From Solirubrobacterales bacterium (GTDB lineage: Bacteria; Actinomycetota; Thermoleophilia; Solirubrobacterales; 70-9), in contig JASLIG010000066.1 of NCBI GenBank assembly GCA_030152805.1, positions 1-10,822 on the forward strand: a DNA stretch of 10,822 nt, in the 5' to 3' direction. Within the stretch, counting starts at the first letter, position 1. Each line of letters opens with the position of its first letter. Positions 8,976-10,822 of this stretch are shown here, in pieces. The notes below the pieces were generated by a model, which was given only the letters and a program-made list of their open reading frames with translations, was not told where the DNA came from and made no database searches. Made by a program: the position numbers and the translations under genes.

Positions 8976-8981
8976 TCCGGT

Positions 8982-10121
8982 ATGCGTGAACCGGGCCGGA
9001 CGGCGATAGGCACCTGGAGCGGCGGCCGCTTCCTGCATTTCGGCGAAGCGGTCGAGGAAGATCGGCTGGAGAGTCTGCTCAAGCCAGGCGCGGGCATCGA
9101 CACCGTCCTCACCGCTGACACCTACGGCCAGGGCGAGGCGGACGCGCTGCTTGGCCGTTCTCTCGTGGGGGCTCCGCGCGAGGACTACTGCCTGGTCGGT
9201 GCCGTTGGCCACGACTTCTACGAGGGCGAGCGCGACGGGCCGCGCGGCTTCCCGCGCTTCACCGACCCCGGCCTTCGCGGTGAGGCGGAGTACGCCGGCT
9301 ACCTGCGGATGGCGGCCGAGCACAGCCTCGAGCGCCTCGGCGTAGACTCGTTCGACCTGCTGCTGCTGCACAACCCGGACCGGATCGGCTACACCAGCGA
9401 GGCGGTTTGGGACGGGATGGAGGCGCTGCGGGAGGCCGGTCTCGCAGCGCGGATTGGCGTGGCCCCCGGCCCCGCCAACGGCTTCACCCTCGACCTGATC
9501 TCTTGCCTCGAGCGCTTCGGCGACCGCATCGACTGGGCGATGGTCATCCTCAACCCGTTCGAGCCCTGGCCCGGCGAGCTCTGCCTCGGCGCGGCGGCCG
9601 AGAAGGGGGTCCGGGTGATCACCCGGGTCGTCGACTACGGCGGCCTCTTCTGGGGCGACATCCAACCGGGCATGGAGCTCGCCGAGGGAGACCACCGCGC
9701 CTTCCGCCCCGAGGGCTGGATCGAGGCCGGGTTGGAGAAGCTCGAGCAGGTCCTGCCGTTTGCCGAACGGGCGCGACTGACGCCGATCCAGCTCGCCTGC
9801 CAGTGGAACCTCGCCCACCCGGCCGTCGAGTGCGTCGTCCCGACCCTGATCCAGGAGGCGCACCCGGAGGCCTGCCCGATCGAGGCCAAGCGCGTCGAAC
9901 TGGCGGCCCTGCCAGCGGAGCAGCGGCTCTCCGCCGCCGAGGTCGAGGAGATCCGCGCGATCGGCGACAACACCGGCTGCATGGCGCTGAAGGGGGCGAA
10001 CCCGGCCCACGAGGGCGAGGAGCGCCCCGACCGCTGGGCACTCAGCGACGAGCTCGCCGAGGTCGGGAGGCGCTGGGGAATCGTCCCCGAGCGGGATCTC
10101 GCCGGCGCTCCCGTCGCCTGA
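8982..10121 (+). CDS. Aldo/keto reductase-like protein with degenerate active site
   Basis: A 379-residue cytoplasmic protein of the AKR TIM-barrel type. The reading frame is open back to 8877 inside the previous gene; ATG 8982 is preferred because it gives a normal AKR N terminus and has a -10-like hexamer six bases upstream. Recognisable AKR segments are TADTYGQGEADALLGRSL (44-61), DLLLLHNPD (125-133), REAGLAARIGVAPGP (150-164) and CQWNLAHPAVECVVP (273-287). Aligned on Y48, the family's catalytic Asp (five residues before Tyr) is L43, although D40 and D46 lie close by. The catalytic Lys, normally in a TKVG-like strand, is A74 in LVGAVG. Tyr48 and His130 remain. A C-terminal extension with NTGCMALKGA (330-339) follows the barrel. 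The substrate is unknown; it may be an unusual reductase, an isomerase-like relative or a non-catalytic NADP-binding protein. Confidence 0.82.
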   Translation: MREPGRTAIGTWSGGRFLHFGEAVEEDRLESLLKPGAGIDTVLTADTYGQGEADALLGRSLVGAPREDYCLVGAVGHDFYEGERDGPRGFPRFTDPGLRGEAEYAGYLRMAAEHSLERLGVDSFDLLLLHNPDRIGYTSEAVWDGMEALREAGLAARIGVAPGPANGFTLDLISCLERFGDRIDWAMVILNPFEPWPGELCLGAAAEKGVRVITRVVDYGGLFWGDIQPGMELAEGDHRAFRPEGWIEAGLEKLEQVLPFAERARLTPIQLACQWNLAHPAVECVVPTLIQEAHPEACPIEAKRVELAALPAEQRLSAAEVEEIRAIGDNTGCMALKGANPAHEGEERPDRWALSDELAEVGRRWGIVPERDLAGAPVA

Positions 10122-10141
10122 TGCGCCGCCGCCCGAGCGCC

Positions 10142-10147
10142 TAGCCT
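10142..10147 (+). promoter_or_regulatory. Candidate leaderless -10 (TAGCCT) for the MFS gene
   Basis: TAGCCT fits TANNNT and lies seven bases before the ATG at 10155, with no Shine-Dalgarno sequence between the previous stop (10119-10121) and the start. A weak -35-like CTGATG sits at 10118-10123, 18 bases upstream. Transcription would begin at the start codon or within a base or two of it. Confidence 0.45.
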
Positions 10148-10154
10148 GCCGCGA

Positions 10155-10822
10155 ATGGAGCGCAAGTGGTGGACCCTGGCCGGCACCTGCGCCGGCCTCT
10201 TCCTGCTGATGCTCGACTCGACCGTCGTGGCGCTGGCGCTGCCCAGCATCCGGCACGACGTCGGCGCCTCCCCGACCGGGCTGCAGTGGGTGATGAACGG
10301 CTACCTGCTGGCGATCGCCGTCCTCGTCGTCACCGCCGGGCGGCTCGGCGACATGTTCGGCCGCAAGCGCCTGTTCCTGGCCGGCACCGCGGTCTTCGCG
10401 CTGGGCTCCGCCGTCGCCGGCGCCGCCGGCGACGAGCACGTCCTGATCCTCGGTCGCCTGCTGCAGGGGATCGGCGCCGCCCCGATGCTGCCGCTCTCCC
10501 TGGCGATCGTCTGCAACGCGTTCCCGGCCGGCGAGCAGGCGCGGGCGCTGGGGATCTGGGCGGGCATCTCGGCGCTCGCCCTGGCGATCGGCCCGCTCGC
10601 CGGCGGCGCCCTGGTCGAGATCGACTGGCGGGTGATCTTCTGGATCAACCTGCCGGTCGCCGCCGTCGCGCTGGCGATCACCGCCGTCGCCGCGCCCGAG
10701 TCGACCGATCCCGGCTCGGGACGCAGGGTCGACTTCCCGGGGCTGCTCGCGCTCACCGTCGGCCTCACCTCCGTCGTGCTGGCCATGGTTCAGGCTCAGG
10801 TCTGGGGTGGGGGAGTCGCGAT
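10155..10822 (+). CDS. MFS transporter, DHA2 (EmrB/QacA-like) drug:proton antiporter, N-terminal part
   Basis: The frame stays open from ATG 10155 to the window edge, giving 222 complete codons of a family that usually has about 450-550 residues and 14 membrane helices. Visible signatures: helix 1 with motif D1, LDSTVVALALPSI (20-32, D21); motif A after helix 2, GRLGDMFGRKR (62-72); helix 4 motif B around R101 in LGRLLQGIGAA; helix 5 motif C, GPLAGG (146-151), followed by DWRVIFWINLP (157-167), which is typical of DHA2 members. Such proteins use the proton gradient to export drugs, other toxic compounds or metabolites across the inner membrane; the substrate cannot be read from this part. The 33-base gap to the reductase gene contains its own -10-like element, so it need not be co-transcribed. 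I see no TetR or MarR regulator within the window. Confidence 0.92.
   Translation, partial: MERKWWTLAGTCAGLFLLMLDSTVVALALPSIRHDVGASPTGLQWVMNGYLLAIAVLVVTAGRLGDMFGRKRLFLAGTAVFALGSAVAGAAGDEHVLILGRLLQGIGAAPMLPLSLAIVCNAFPAGEQARALGIWAGISALALAIGPLAGGALVEIDWRVIFWINLPVAAVALAITAVAAPESTDPGSGRRVDFPGLLALTVGLTSVVLAMVQAQVWGGGVA

Noticed and set aside
8877..8981. Upstream extension of the reductase frame
   Set aside because: It would overlap the previous gene by 53 bases and add an Ala/Pro/Arg-rich stretch unlike AKR N termini. ATG 8982 has the better promoter context.
8862..10439. Antisense open frame of 525 codons spanning the reductase, the 33-bp gap and the MFS start
   Set aside because: It runs across two clear + strand genes and the gap with no recognisable domain, as expected for chance openness.

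Overview
The window is a GC-rich bacterial chromosome segment in which every gene I can support lies on the + strand. The order is lysS 3' end, clpC, a secreted RTX-type calcium-binding protein, a very large secreted beta-rich protein, an aldo/keto reductase-like protein, and the 5' end of a DHA2-type MFS exporter. The lysS-clpC neighbourhood, the actinobacterial form of ClpC, a ClgR-like operator, and the lineage style of the RTX protein (Sec signal, 'DGVAND' spacer modules, Lys/Gly-rich CxxC tail) point to Actinomycetota. My best guess is the Solirubrobacterales/Thermoleophilia. That placement is inference from style, not from a marker-gene comparison.

Bases 1-502: the last 98 codons of lysyl-tRNA synthetase end at 298. 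A 204-bp spacer follows that has no gene but is rich in signals. It holds a 14-bp hairpin right after the lysS stop, a good match to the actinobacterial ClgR operator (357-374), a -10-like TATCCT (408-413), and two copies of a 14-bp element exactly 21 bp apart (428-441 and 449-462). A 6-bp inverted repeat and a GAGAGG ribosome binding site then lead to a TTG start for clpC. Together these suggest that clpC is transcribed separately from lysS under ClgR-type stress activation.

Bases 503-3112: a complete 869-residue ClpC AAA+ unfoldase with all expected motifs. Bases 3174-8929: two secreted proteins whose genes overlap by four bases (ATGA), so they are very likely one translationally coupled operon. 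The first carries about 35-40 RTX nonapeptides in blocks separated by four VxxDGxAND modules. The second is 1049 residues: a Cys-rich head, two carboxypeptidase-regulatory-like domains, about 440 residues of unrecognised beta-rich sequence, and Ig/FN3-like C-terminal domains. Both have an even number of cysteines after the signal peptide, which fits disulfide-bonded extracellular proteins. I see no sortase signal, transmembrane anchor or type I secretion gene.

Bases 8982-10822: an aldo/keto reductase-fold protein that appears to lack two of the four catalytic residues, then the N-terminal 222 residues of an EmrB/QacA-like exporter. Both starts, and possibly that of the RTX gene, lack a Shine-Dalgarno sequence and have a TANNNT hexamer 6-9 bases upstream of ATG, the pattern of leaderless transcripts. 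I found no tRNA, rRNA, CRISPR array, insertion sequence or phage gene. The best candidates for something undescribed are the coupled secreted pair, the degenerate reductase, and the clpC control region.
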